Of a stretch of 64,000 bases of DNA, positions 1 to 12,488 are shown one piece after another. Location: assembly GCF_020520425.1 (NCBI RefSeq), contig NC_079491.1, positions 38,471,027-38,535,026 of the forward strand. The letters run 5' to 3'. Both the position numbers and the translations under genes were made by a program. Below the pieces are notes generated by a model, which had not been told where the DNA came from, made no database searches, and saw only the letters and a list, made by a program, of their open reading frames with translations. Position 1 is the first letter of the stretch. The number at the start of each line of letters is the position of its first letter. The DNA is from Spinacia oleracea (Eukaryota > Streptophyta > Magnoliopsida > Caryophyllales > Amaranthaceae).

Positions 1-3000
1 TAGAATTAATAAGGACTGAATAATTGGTAGATTATTGGTGCCCTTGATTAATTGCTGCAAATGTTTACGTGATGCATAATGTGTTTTACTAACCAGCTAT
101 GTGGGCCATTCATGATAATGAATGGGTGAATGGTATATATTGTATATGTACTGTTTTGCTGGTTATGAAGTGACTAGTATGGCCCAAATAGGATAGAAAA
201 TATGGTCTGCGTACCATTAATTTGAATGTAATTGGTCTAAAATACCAAAGTTATTTTTCAATTCAAATATGGTCTGCGTACCATCAAATAGTTGTAATTA
301 GTTATAGCTTATCCTATTTGAAGAAAATGGTGCCTCCCACGGAGATTTTCAAGACGGGCTTTGAAGTCAAAGCTTCAAGATGAAGTCGGGCCATACTAGA
401 TCACATTTATCTTATGCATGCTTTAAGTTATTTATTGCTTTAAATATGTCTTAATTATGCGTAAGATTGTGGCTTGATTATGTTGCATGATTAAGGATTT
501 TAGTTCACTTAAAATCTAACCAACATAGTAAGAGCCTTAAGTTCTAAACTTAAAAATTGAGTTAAAAGGTGCCATGCCAAAATATACACTTGCTTGGATA
601 TCCTTTACATCAATCTAGTAATAGTTTTCGCTCAGCGAGGTGTTACTTATTGGTCCTAAAGGGGCAAGGTACACAAATAATTGTGAGTACATGTTAGTTT
701 TGGTGAAACTCAACGATATAAGTAAGGAGTCCTTTTATGTCGTGGAAAAATCGATAGGTTTACCTAATAAGTTCTTAGACGTACCTATCAACCAAGAATA
801 GTTTCTAGACTATTAGCAAAAGGCTTTTGCTTACCTAAGATATTTTAGGATTAAGTCGACAAACTGTGCTTAGTTCTTCAATGATTTTAGGATCTTGGAA
901 TCATTTTATTCACACCTGCCGGAACAATAAACTCGAATAAAATGCTAATGACTTGTTTGAATTGCATGGTTGCTTTAATTTCAAGTTATTATTCATGATA
1001 AATGTTTAGACTTTGCATGCTTCAATGTATGTTTTAATTATTGTTTATAATTAAATATCTTGCACTGCAATAAATCCTTTTAGAAAGGTAACAGTAAATT
1101 TCCTCGATTGGTAGTGAATCCAAGAACGATTCACGGAAAAGAGAGAAAGTGAGCAATTTAAAATGTACGTTTCTTATATCGACTTTTATGGTTGTTTTCG
1201 AATATCAAAATCGAATGGCAAACCAATTGGTGCTTGTGAATTCAAAATACACTGTAGTTTTGAGATCATAAAGCATTGAGCTTAAACGCTCAGCTTTACC
1301 AATGGTTAACAACCTAATATCTTTGTCCATTTAATTCTCGAATGAGTCTAGTCTCTAGACATTCGAATAGATCGATGCTTAGAGAACTTTAGAAGCTTCT
1401 GGTAAGATCATCTAGTTGAAACTTAATATTCAACATAAATTAAATGTTAAGAACCTTGTTGGGGTGACATTGGACATGTCTAACAAAGTATAAAAGTCAA
1501 CACTAAAGAATTCAATTCTTAAGACTATAAGAAAGGGTACAAGAAATAGGAAAACAAGGAACAAATGAAAGGAATTTACGATTCCGTTTCTACCTATAAG
1601 TTTATGTTTAAAGAGAAGTGACCTAGCAATCAAACTTCCTTGGTATCATATACCGCTTGAGGTTCTTACTTCGGTAATAAACTCAAACAATGGAAGCTAG
1701 GATACACTAATGACCTACAAGTGGGAAATGAAGCAGGGCAATGCTACATTAATTGTAGGGTCATCTAAGTTTGTTTTAAGTCCTTTCAAAGGCTGGAACT
1801 TAATGGCTATTTTGTTCCATAATCAGCATACCTAAATTTCTGCTTCAAACACAGAAAGACTCACATTCAAGAAAAACAAAAACAGTTTGTTTGTTTATTT
1901 GAATGAAATGGTCAATTACAGGTTGAGTCAATATGCTTGATTAAAACAAACAACTCTTTAAAGAACTTTACTAGGTTCAAATCAACCCCTTGATTTGAGT
2001 TCCACTAATCTTTGGCATTGTTGCTTAGACCATATCAACAAGTTAACATTCATAAGCTCTATTTTAATAGACTTTTGAAAATTGATTGATTTCTAGATCA
2101 ATTTAAGACAACTAGTCTTACTTGTTGAAAGTAACAAAAGATATGAACTATTGTTAGAACGCCTAGACGATAGAGTTCAAAGCTAAAGAAAGGTTTTATG
2201 ACTTTATTATTTCACATGGATTTGAGTGAATATAGGTTTATTTACTCAAAGTGATATAAGTTTGAATCTGTTTGACTAGTTCAAAGATTCAGAAGTATAA
2301 AATCCACTTGGCAAGAAATCATAAAGATCTAGGTTAGATCATGTTGATGATTACTTGAGACCAAATATGATCATCAATGATTGTGTGTTGTAATTTCACA
2401 ATCTAGGTCCATAAGATATGGCATATCTTAGTTGGAATAATCGAAGTCAATTAGCACTTGATTCGATCAATGATGAATCATAAAGACTTTTCCTATAATT
2501 TCTAAAACAAAATGCTCAACTACCACCAAACTAAACCAAATTCGCCAAAGCTATTGAAAAGTAATTTCAAAATAACTTTTCTAAAATATATCTAGAGAGT
2601 TGCAAAACTCAGTGGGAGCTTAGTGTTTGTCATTCGACAAACTAAGGCCCAAGTATAGATATATGTTTCATTGTGATTTATTCAAATGAGACACAAGGGT
2701 ATTGTTTCTACCACGAATTTTTGAGAACATAATGTTTGTTTGCTCGAAATAATGTCCTTTTGGAGATTCGTTTCCAAAATGACAAGTGGGAGAAAATAGA
2801 CCTCGAAAGTTTTCGAGGCGAACAACAAACATAAACGGACATTCCGGAGGCTTTTCGAAGTGCTTCAGAAAATCCGAACTTATTCTTTAAGGACTTTGGA
2901 AGTGGCTTTTAAAGAATATACATCTCTTAGAAGACTTTACAAGTGCTTCAAGGAGAATAGAATATTCAAAGGACTCTCAAAGTGCCTGTTGATATTCTAT

Positions 3001-3025
3001 TGTTTGATGTTCTATACCCAAGTAG

Positions 3026-3133
3026 GCATAGAGTTCAAGTCACTGGAACTATGAGATTCTTCTATTAGATAGTAAAGAAACATAGAGTTCTGGTCAATGA
3101 AACTATGAGATTCTTCTATTAGATAGTGAAGAA
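3026..3133. repeat. Tandem duplication of about 54 bp inside copia A
   Basis: Two adjacent copies each begin CATAGAGTTC and contain AACTATGAGATTCTTCTATT followed by AGATAGT. They differ at several bases. This is a local duplication within degenerate internal sequence, without coding capacity. Confidence 0.75.
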
Positions 3134-6097
3134 ACCTACAACTTGCAGTCAAACTATTATCATTTAGATTAATGAGTTTGTGACTTGTAAGAAAGCTATG
3201 ACGAAACCTAGATTCCCTAAAATGGTTAGAGGCCATATATAGACTCAAATGTTTTAAATGGTTAGAAGCCATAAAACATACTCAATGTTTTGATGACAAA
3301 ATTGAAATTTTGTTGATTTGCAAGAATAGTTTCACACCTATTGGTTGCAAGTTTGTTTTAAGGATAAAAACCATCAAACATGGAATTGTGTTCACGCACA
3401 AAGCTAGATTAGTTGCTAAAAGGTTACAAGCAAATTCATGGCATGGATTGTGTTGAAACCTCATGCATAATCGTAATGCTCAAGTCTATAATTCAAGCAA
3501 TGATTGCATATCGGTACATATAGCAATTGGATGACAAAACAATTCCTCAATAAAATGTTGGAATAAACTATGTACATGGTATGTCATAGGATTTGTGGAT
3601 CCAAATAAATGCTTGAAAAAGAAAGCTAGCTTATGAAATCTAAGTCCAGATTTAAGCAAGCAATTGGGAATTAGAACTGTATTTTAGTGAAGCTAATAAG
3701 TATTTTAGTTTCATAAAATATACATGATTCTTATAGATATATAAGAAGTTTAGTGGGAGTACTTAAAACTTAATTGGTCCTATGTGTATTACACACATAT
3801 CTCTCTATTGTGAAATAACATTCAAATGCTAATGACTTAGATTTGAAATTATTCATCAATGATGGACCATGGCGAAACTTAGTACATACTGGGTATTAAG
3901 ATCTATTTACAAAGATCTTATGATATTGTTTTGGATTAAGTAATGGCATTTACTAAATCAAACACGAAAGTCTCCATTGGAGATATTCGACCCATGTGAA
4001 TAAATCTAAGTAAAGGATGTTTGAACTATGTATAAGCATTTACTAAGTTAAACATCAAAGGATCTAAATAAGATTCTTAACCTATATTATATGTCAAAGA
4101 ATTTAGCTGAATTTAGTATCTACTGAAACTAGATAAGCTAAAGTTACATGAATAGAATTCAATTGGGAATTATTCTGCAAAAGAATTTATCATGTATGAT
4201 ATAATATGAGGATCGCCAAAAATGTATCGTATGACTTTAGGCATGACGAACATATACCAATCTCTATTGATCTAAGTGAAGATCAACTAGATTGAGATCA
4301 AGAATACTTATGGTACTTGAAAAGGTACATAGGAATAGTTCTTGATTCAAGGAAATAAAGATATGCTAAATATTGATGCTACACGCATAAACACTGGCAA
4401 AGGATCAAGCAAGACCCTTTGGAGTTAATCATTGATAAGGACGAGCTATAGAGCATCGTGTTTTGAAATGGCAACATGGATTGGAGACCATGAGTTGTTG
4501 CGAGGGAAATTAAAATAATAATTTCTATGTTCTAAGATATAGTTGGAGAATCTTCCACATATCTATGAACTGCCTGGATAGGTAAATCCAAACAAAGCAT
4601 CACTAGCAACCTATACAGTTGAAGTAAAAGTACTTATTGCCTAAGAAGCAATAAAAATGCGTAGAACCACTCTTGAAGCAAGAAAAACGTCTGCTAACTT
4701 GATGGTTCTTCATTGAAAAATGAGTAAAACCACCATCGAAGTAAGAAAGACTAGATCACATAATAAACAAACTCGAAAAGATCTTATCATCATATCTCGA
4801 AGAACATTCGATGAAAAGGATATTAAGATTGGCAAAGCATGATAACTAAACCTATGCAACAAGTGAGAAGCAACACTCACGTTGTAGCACTGGAAATCAA
4901 GCATAGCTTTGAATTCCATGAATTGTTTTAGAAGATGGGTTTGAGGCCCATGGTTATAAAACATTGGGGTTGAACATTTATCATATATGAAATGTATTTT
5001 CATATTCCATTTAATCTTGGTTTAGTATTAAATGATGAGTCCCTTCAAATTTGACGATATATTCAAGATAGACTGTCAGGACCAGTCCTGTGACTAAGAA
5101 ATGTCTATCAAGTGAACTTGAAAGTCAAAGGTTGAAAATGGTCCCTATTCGGAGTTTTCTATAAAATTGGACGCATAGAAAACATTAGACGATTAGAATG
5201 CAAGATGACTAGTAGTTCTGTTTCTTGAACTATGTGGACATGGCAATGCCATAATCATTTGCATAGATACTTACTTTGGGAAGACTAGTATCGGACAAGA
5301 CCTATGAAACTTTACTGTAAGAGATGAAAATCTGTCATAAGTAAATTTCATTAAATTATTAGACACTAAATCCTCAATACCTGAGTGATTTGAGATTACT
5401 TGTTTGAGAACTGGTTGCTTTGACGTTGACCAACCGTCGCACCGTAAAAGGAGGCTATAAAGGCAACGCTCAGGTAATCACCTATCAAACGAAGTCTAAT
5501 CTCAAGATCGCAAGATTGGGATTGTCCTCCCATAAATCGGGATGAGATGCTTAAAAGTTGTACAAGGCCACTCGGAGAGCTAGAAACTGTGAAATGCATG
5601 GCCGTGCTCGGATGAATCATAGGCTATGATTATCTGTTTATTTGATCAGTTGAACTCTGAAACCGAGGAACACCTCTGGACATAATAAGGATGACAACTC
5701 TTACCTTATGTTCAAGAGCAAGCATCGAGCGACAAAGGAATTAGGAAATGCACACTTGTCCCTAAGGACAAGTGGGAGACTGAAGGAAATAATGCCCTTG
5801 GTCCAAGTATGCATTCTATGTTAAGTCTAATAAATGCGGTTCAGTATTAATTAACAAGTTAATAATTCAGTGAGATCAAGTGAGCTGAATGCCTAGCTAG
5901 AGGCCGCTTCAGTTCAAGTGGAATTAATGATATTAATCCACAGCTTACTCTTGACTGAACCCGTAGGGTCACACAAATAGTACGTAAACGGATCAAGTAT
6001 TTAATGGCATTAAATACTCTATCTATGGATATTCGGAATCGACGGATCTTGGCTTCAGTGGGAGCTGAGATCGTCACAGGCAAGAAATGAATACTCC

Positions 6098-6420
6098 GGA
6101 AACGATGATATTACCGGAAACGGAAATATGGATCGTATCGGAAATATAAATATTATCCAAGTCGTAGATGTTGCCGGAAACGGAAACATGGTACGTATCG
6201 GAAAATATTATCGGAAATGGAAATATTACCAGAATCGGAAATATTGCCGGAAACGGAAATATTGTCAGAATCGGAAATATTACCGGAATCGGAAAATAAT
6301 TCCGGAAACGGAAATATTAAATATTTGTTCGAAACGGAAATTAATTCCGGAATCGGAAATGTTAAATATTGTTCGTATCGGAAATGAATTCCGGAATCGG
6401 AAATTTAATCGGAAGCGTAT
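6098..6420. repeat. Short-period minisatellite in copia A LTR
   Basis: Repeated imperfect units of roughly 16-18 bp of the form CCGGAAACGGAAATATT or CCGGAATCGGAAATATT, with variants. The array is irregular and interrupted. The open frame across it is rich in N, R, K and Y and is a by-product of the repeat, not a gene. Confidence 0.8.
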
Positions 6421-6844
6421 CGTACGAATAAGCATCGGACGAGGCCTGCCGGACGAGGGCCCAGCACGAAGCCAGGCCATCGCCCAGCAAGCCAAGCGCG
6501 CCACACAAACAGCCACGCTAGGCCCAGCGCAAGGCCAGGCCCAGCAGGCCGTGGCAGCGCGCACAGCGCGCGCAGCGCGCGCGGGTGCTTGCGTGGGCTT
6601 GTGGCTCGCGCAGGCCTCGCTGCGTGGGCTGCTGCTCGCACGCACGCATGGGCGGCCCATCGTGGCTGCCGTGTGTGTGTGCGTAAGTGTTTGTGTTCGT
6701 GCACGTTTCCTAAAACGTGCAGAGTTCGGTTAATGATTAAATTCCTAATTCTATTTGATAAATTAATTAAATTAGAGTTCTTGTAGGATTCTAGGTTTAA
6801 TCAATTTGTATCTGAATAGGATTCCAATTCCCTTTCCATACCCC

Positions 6845-6852
6845 TATAAATA
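6845..6852 (+). promoter_or_regulatory. TATA-like box in copia A LTR
   Basis: TATAAATA follows a CCCC run, about 360 bp before the LTR end and downstream of the GC-rich block. This is where a U3/R boundary promoter is expected in a plant copia LTR. Activity is inference. Confidence 0.45.
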
Positions 6853-7207
6853 TGTGGCCTGGGTTCACAATTTATAACGAGTTTCAAAGTATTCAAAGTG
6901 AGTTTTTGAGAGAAAAAATTCAATCGCACATCTTGCTCAAAAATGCCGAAAATTCTAGTACCTTAAGGGCGATTCTAGTTGGTCAATCTTAAGGCGGATC
7001 CGGACGTGCTGTGGACTATCTACGGAGGGACGACACTTGGAGTCCTAAAGACTTGTTCTTGTTCGGTTCGGGCGCAGCTAGGGAGGGCACGCAACAAAGA
7101 GTATGCATCTAAATTATGCTATATGATTATGTGTAAATAATATGTAATCCTGGGTTAATGGTTGTTTCCGCATGATTTATGTAATATCATATGTATCATA
7201 ACCTAAC

Positions 7208-8072
7208 GGGGGTACAATGGTGGTGGTGTGCTGGCGGGGTCGGGAAAGGGAGAGAGGCAGGGGAGAGAGGCAGGGGAGCGACGAGGAGAAGGGGAGGGAG
7301 GACAACGGGGGTACAATGGTGGTGCTGAGATGGTGGAGGGGATGTTGATTGGTGGTGGTTTCAGTGGCAGCAGCCACTGAGGGTGGTGGTGGTTCGACAG
7401 AGAAGAGAATGGGAGGGATGATTGAAATTGTATTTTGTTTTTTTTGTTGTTGAAATCCCATCTCAATTTTCTGGTTTTTGAAGACATGTAGATTGAAGAA
7501 GAAGCTGTAGTACTTGGAGCCCAAGGAAATGAACTTGGACTGAATTAGGGAGAAAGAGGAGTCAAGAAAGTAAGAAAATTTTCTGCTCATTGACTTGGTT
7601 GACACGTGAAAGAGGAGTAGAAGAGAGTTGTGTATTTTGGCTTTGAGTGTGCATGAGCATTTTCATAATTTTTAGAATAGGTAAAATTTTAGATTTTAGT
7701 TGTTATTTTAAGAAACTACTAAAAATAGAAATGTTTAGCTAAATTAATTCTTTATATAAAAAAAATATATCGTTAACGAAAAATAAATTTAGTTTCCGAA
7801 TAAAAATAAGAACGTTAAATAATTACTTTAGTTTCCGAATAAAATAAATTTAGAAATCCGAAAATAATTAAAATTTAAAAAGTTCGTTAAGCTCGTAAAT
7901 ATGAAAATTAAATTATAAACTGAAAAATAAATCGTGTAGCAATATTAAAAATTCAAGTGAAATAAAACTTTGTTAATTAAAATAAAGTTCGAATTTAGGA
8001 TTTAAAACGATTTAAGCTAAATAAAAATAATTAAGCATAATTAATCGAGTTTTAAAAATTCGGGGTATTACA
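7208..8072 (-). repeat. 3' LTR of element B, outer part missing
   Basis: It aligns to 14500-15364 with an offset of 7292 and ends GGGGTATTACA. By eye only three substitutions are seen (CGG/CGA, GCC/GCT, GAT/GAA). The outer roughly 2 kb is absent because copia A sits at 7207. It should continue upstream of copia A's 5' LTR outside the window. Confidence 0.85.
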
Positions 8073-8496
8073 TTCTTACCCCCTTAGAAAAAGTTTCGTC
8101 CTCGAAACTTGAAAATTAGATTTTAAAAATGTTTGTTGAAAATTGAAAACCCTCGAATAAAAGTATGATGTTTTATTTTAAAACCAAGATCTCAAAATTT
8201 TATTTCAATCTCGACAATGTCTAGCCTTCATTCCGCCATCATCTTTTAGGACTCCGCTTCAACTCAAGACCTAGAATCGAAGAGTAAAGAATGCAAAAGG
8301 GGAAAAATTATATATTGATCCTAAATCGTCATTAGGATCAATTACATTTCGCCATCGTCTTTCGTATCTCCACTTGATTTCATATAATAGGATCGAGGAG
8401 CAAAGAACATAAAAGGGGCAAACTTGTTAGCATAGACTAGGCTCCTATTTTACTTTGCGAGATCCTGTTTGAAAATATTTTCCACCAAAAATAGTA

Positions 8497-9799
8497 CTCC
8501 CTCCATTCCTTTTTGTTGTACCCATAAGGAATGTTGGGGGTATTTTAAGAAAACTGAATCTTGGGTTGTATTGGGATATGGGTAATGATTGGGTGTAAGA
8601 ATAATGATTGTGTGTAAGAAAAAGAATAAAGTAAAGAGAGAGAAAGTATTAAATTAATTGGGGAAAAAGTAGATATTTATTAAAGTATTGAATAAATTGA
8701 GTTACAATTTCTGTCACATGGACAAACCCAGAAAATTCAAACCAAAAAATCGACAAAAAATCAACCAAAAATTCGGAAAAATTCAACCCAAGATTCGACC
8801 AAATATAACCAAAAAATTCGACCAAGATCAAGGCAAAAAATCAACCAAATCAACTCAAAAATTCGACAAGAAATTCGACCAAAATCAACCCAAAAAATTC
8901 AAACAAAAATCAACCCAGAAAATCGATAAAAATCAACCCAAAAATTCGACCACAATCAACCCAAAAAAATAACAAAATTCAACCCAAAATTCGACCAATA
9001 TCAACGAAAATAAATCGACAAAAATCAACCAAAAAACCATACCAAAATCAACCCAAAATTTCAACAAAAAATAACCCAGAAATTCGTAAAAAAATCGACA
9101 AACATCAACCTAAAAAATTCGAAATAAGGCAAAAATAAATTCAAACCAACGTGATCTCAATATCACGATTTTGAGGATTTAGAGGCCAAATTCGACCATG
9201 AAAACTCTAGATCTAGAGTTTTCATGGTCGAATTTCACCATCTAAAGCCATAATACGCATTCTACAGCTTTTTCTGGCGGGTGGTGGTGGCGGAGGTGTG
9301 GTGGTGGTGGCGATCTAAAATTTCACCTCCAGATCTTAAGAACAGAGATATTGTGGAGGAGAGAGAATCTTAGAGTTTTAAGAAATCAGAGATTTTAGAG
9401 GAGAGAGAGAGAGAAAAACGTGAGAGCAAGTATGGAAAATGAAGAACAATTTGGGGTTCTTGAGAGTTGCAGAGGTTTTGGAGGAGAGAGAGATAGAGCA
9501 AAATGAGAGGAGGAAGGAGAGAAATGAAGAGAGAGAGAGAAATGAATTTTGTCATGAATTCATGATAGGGACGGTTCAAATGGGTGGGGAAATGGGGAAG
9601 ATTTAAGAATAAAATAAGAAAAGTGGTGAAATTTAGGTGTGAATAAGAGTAGAATCTTAAGGTTTTTTGGTAAATAGTGGGGAATCTTAGGGTAAATTGG
9701 TAAAAAAACTATGGCCAAAAATAGTAAAGATTCAGTAGGGGAACAACAAAAAGAAACGCCAAAAAAGGAAATGGGAACAACAAAAAGGAATGGAGGGAG
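8497..9799. mobile_element. Stowaway-like element, 1303 bp, in element B
   Basis: The ends are inverted copies (CTCCCTCCATTCCTTTTTG and continuing, about 28 bp with one mismatch), flanked by TA on both sides. Element F holds the empty site at about 61372, where the same flanking words are joined across a single TA. The element is far longer than a usual Stowaway MITE. It contains a G-poor array (8700-9130) of AAAAATCAACC and AAAATTCGAC words, a 48-bp perfect palindrome (9188-9235) and no transposase frame. Confidence 0.88.
9188..9235. repeat. 48-bp perfect palindrome
   Basis: The two 24-bp arms are exact inverted copies with no spacer, centred between 9211 and 9212 at CTCTAGA|TCTAGAG. It lies in the right third of the Stowaway-like element, just right of the G-poor array. 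Confidence 0.95.
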
Positions 9800-11674
9800 T
9801 AGTTTTTAACGAAAAATTATAATTCTGAAAATATATGTATATATAATGAAAATAAATATTTATCTATCAATTGCAATACTCCAATAGTTGTAAAAGTTAT
9901 TTATTATAATAATAATAATCTCGTACTCTGAGCTCGGGAGAACTTCCATTGGAGACGGCTTCCATGTATAACCATTAGTTATTATCAACACAATCATGCC
10001 AGCGTAAACATAATCCATAAAGCATATCATAAAGAAATAATTCTTAATTGAAACGTGCACAATTAACATAAGCATAATATTCATATACTAGTGATGGTAA
10101 CACATCTTAGTTTGAGACTCAATTAGAGCATATCGCTTCCAAAATTTTCATCATTAATTAACCTTATTCATACAACATCGTGATTCGTAAATCATATCGT
10201 TTTTAGGCGAATAATATTTCGTTTCCATTTGCTATTGGCTCCTTTGCTGCAGGAATCTTGTCGTTGGCTTTCTTTATTCGATACGTTTTGATTTCGAACC
10301 CCGATCTTTTCTTCTACGTTGAATAACTTCGTCGACTATGTTCGTTGTAGGGGTTCCATTCCAATCACGTGGCTAGAAATATATCGTTAGACATACGACT
10401 TCGTTACTTATCCTTAATATTTTAAATCAATGAATCTCGTATTATGCAGATAACGCTAAGCCATCAAGTGTGCCTTTATTTAGAAACAATCTAGCTCATA
10501 GAAAACTCAGTTCAGACTACCTGGTCCTATAGACATGTCATTTTGTCGATTCTCTACTCTCAACTCCATTGTATTCCTCAATCATTCATAATCCTTTTCG
10601 AATTTCATAACATTCATTGATATCATCAACCTGATGGACAGAATTCTCGATAACCTATTTCAATACTTTATATGCAACCTCAATTCCATGTTCTCGCCAT
10701 AAATCGTACTTTTCCTCAGAACATTTTTGCAAAACCTTACATTCTCTAGTTCAACTTCCTTTATGGAGATTATCAAGCATCCTTTTAGATAAACACACAA
10801 AAATAATCCCTATTAAAGACGCGGAAAGGTAAACCAAGAATACCATCAACCTCACTGACATACTAATTCCTGATTACTTGTTTTGGTATAATTCTCAGAA
10901 CTTCATGTGTACATTCAATTTTATCTTTTCACCATAAATCATATTCTTTCATAACTTTTAAAAGTTCTAGCTTAGTTTCCTTAACATATATGAATACACA
11001 CTTAGGTACCTACAACCACAAAACAATTATTATGAAGGGTGCGGGAAATTAACTCATAAATCAATTTCAACTTGAATGCTCTAAACCCTGAATAATCTTA
11101 ATTTAATTGGTGATTCTCCACTTATAAAAATACAAACTCATGCTCTTTCGGTACTCTATCCTTTAACCTTATTGACAGACTAATTCTTGATAGCTTATTT
11201 TGGTAAAATCCTCAGGAACTTATTCATGGGTCAACTCAAATGGGTCATTTATTATAACTCATGTTGGGTTCATAAATTTTCTGTATAACTTCTTAGCTTC
11301 CTTACTCAATCATTCTAGATATTAGACTTTAGTACTTATAAACATCAAAATATTCATCGGAAAGGTAACCCAAGAATCACTTTTGTTCATAACTTTAATA
11401 CTTTGAAATTCGAATAATCTTAACTTAATTAGTGATCACCCACAACCTTATGCTCACTTGGTACTCCTAACGTTTATACCATCCTTAAAGATAAAAATTC
11501 CTCAAAACCATTCATATCCACAAAATCTTTGAGTTCGCACCGTGCTTAACTTTAACTTCTTCTAAAATATAATGCTTAAACTTTGCCTGGTCTATCTAGG
11601 GTAGAAAACTCATAACATGACATGTGATGATAAGCATAAAATCAAAGGAAGTTCGATTCTAAAGCGAGAGAGAG

Positions 11675-12232
11675 CTAAATCAAAATAATATCAACGTTGG
11701 CGTCATCTTGTCCTTTATCATGTAATCTCTTACGTATGTTGACGGGCGTGATGGATTTAGCATTGTTGTTGTTTCGTTCATGATTGGTCGAGGTTGTTGT
11801 TCCGGTATTCGTTGGAGGTGGTTTAGGACAATCTTTAACGAAATAATCTTTTCCTTGACATAAATAACAAGTATTCATTTTTTGCACGATATTCGCTTCC
11901 ATTCTTTAGAGCATGTCGAAAGTTTCGAGTAGTTGATCCATATGATTGATCTAGTCTTTTAAATTCCATCGAATTGGCTTGCGATCATAGATTGGTGGAT
12001 TCGAAGGTGAAAACTTCTTAAATAGTGACGCTTTTCCGTTCGTATTAGTAACTTTCGTTTGCCGAGATCTTTGAATAATTCAGTTGACAACGTACGTGCA
12101 GTTTCTTAATCGTTCCATCATCTCCTTGGGGTCTTCAATAGGTTGGTCGTCATAGAAATCATCATAGGAAACATCATTGTGGGAGACGTCATTGTGAATG
12201 TTGCGCTTTGATGTGAGCTTCGTTCGTGGCAT
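11675..12232 (-). pseudogene. Gag remnant of element B (start plus CCHC-like knuckle)
   Basis: On the minus strand an ATG at 12232 opens MPRTKLTSKRNIH, an acidic stretch (SYDDFYDD) and KEMMERL, then breaks at a stop. Further down a frame reads FSPSNPPIYDRKPIRW, which resembles the start of a gypsy Gag core, and then CYLCQGKDYFVKDC, a CX2CX4HX4C knuckle with Tyr in place of His. The usual long Gag core between these is missing. The same start is found in element F (63622-63813), so the shortening is shared by the family and not an accident of this copy. Confidence 0.65.
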
Positions 12233-12471
12233 CGTTGGTAAGTTCGATAATCGATATTTCGCATAACATATTCAATCAAGAAAACATCAATAACATAAGA
12301 AATGAATCCCTTTTATCCCGTGCGTTCCTACGCTCACACTCATTTCATTTTAACTTGACCTGATTTTAACATATTCTTTTTAACTTATTCCTTAAAATTC
12401 TTTGCTTAAAGCCTAATGAATTCTATTTCGTGCGAAACCCGTAAGGTTTAGCTCTTATGGTCCAGAACCTT

Positions 12472-12487
12472 TGCTCTGAATACCAAA
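12472..12487 (-). other. Primer-binding site of element B
   Basis: Read on the minus strand, TTTGGTATTCAGAGC follows the LTR end at 12489. It matches the initiator Met tRNA site used by most plant gypsy and copia elements apart from one extra T, which may reduce priming in this copy. Confidence 0.65.
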
Positions 12488-12488
12488 C

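Larger units (their letters stand above)
1..7207 (+). mobile_element. Degenerate Ty1/copia element A, internal region plus 3' LTR (5' end outside window)
   Basis: The internal region has no long open reading frame, but copia polymerase remnants can be followed on the + strand. Around 3340-3450 a GCK-V and HKARLVAK-like stretch marks the start of the RT domain, 3510-3700 resembles the part of RT around the usual YGLKQA region, and 4590-4680 resembles RNase H (SKQS, then a remnant of EAEY). All are broken by stops and indels. The region ends in a polypurine tract (about 5768-5780, AGTGGGAG) directly before a TG-starting LTR. The 3' end abuts an internal position of the gypsy-type LTR at 7208-8072, so A is read as inserted in that LTR. 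The 5' LTR must lie upstream of the window. Family and orientation are well supported; the exact 3' terminus is not, because the expected final CA is not clean. Confidence 0.8.
5781..7207 (+). repeat. 3' LTR of copia element A
   Basis: The LTR starts TGAAGGAAATAATG directly after the polypurine tract and ends near CATAACCTAAC. It contains a minisatellite (6098-6420), a GC-rich block (about 6440-6720) and a TATA-like box (6845). A related but diverged LTR with the same TGAAGG start and a similar succession of segments lies at 20949. The LTR is about 1.43 kb, long for copia. The last base before the flank reads G rather than A, so the end may be off by a base or two or be mutated. Confidence 0.75.
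8073..11674 (-). other. Internal region of element B without recognisable pol
   Basis: No protease, RT, RNase H or integrase motif is visible on either strand. Two neighbouring stretches of about 120 bp (8205-8320 and 8330-8440) are imperfect copies of each other: each has a CGCCATC-TCTTT core and ends AAAGAAYRYAAAAGGGG. Modules of roughly 230-330 bp recur at about 10630, 10850 and 11165, each with a GACAGACTAATTCYTGATA word, with related flanks near 11470. The order is the same in element F. Confidence 0.6.

Noticed and set aside
6128..6786. Frames across the copia A LTR minisatellite and GC-rich block
   Set aside because: Open in several phases on both strands because of repeat structure and high GC. 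They lie inside an LTR.
8688..8972. Lys/Asn/Gln-rich frame
   Set aside because: Product of the G-poor array in the Stowaway-like element, with no domain.
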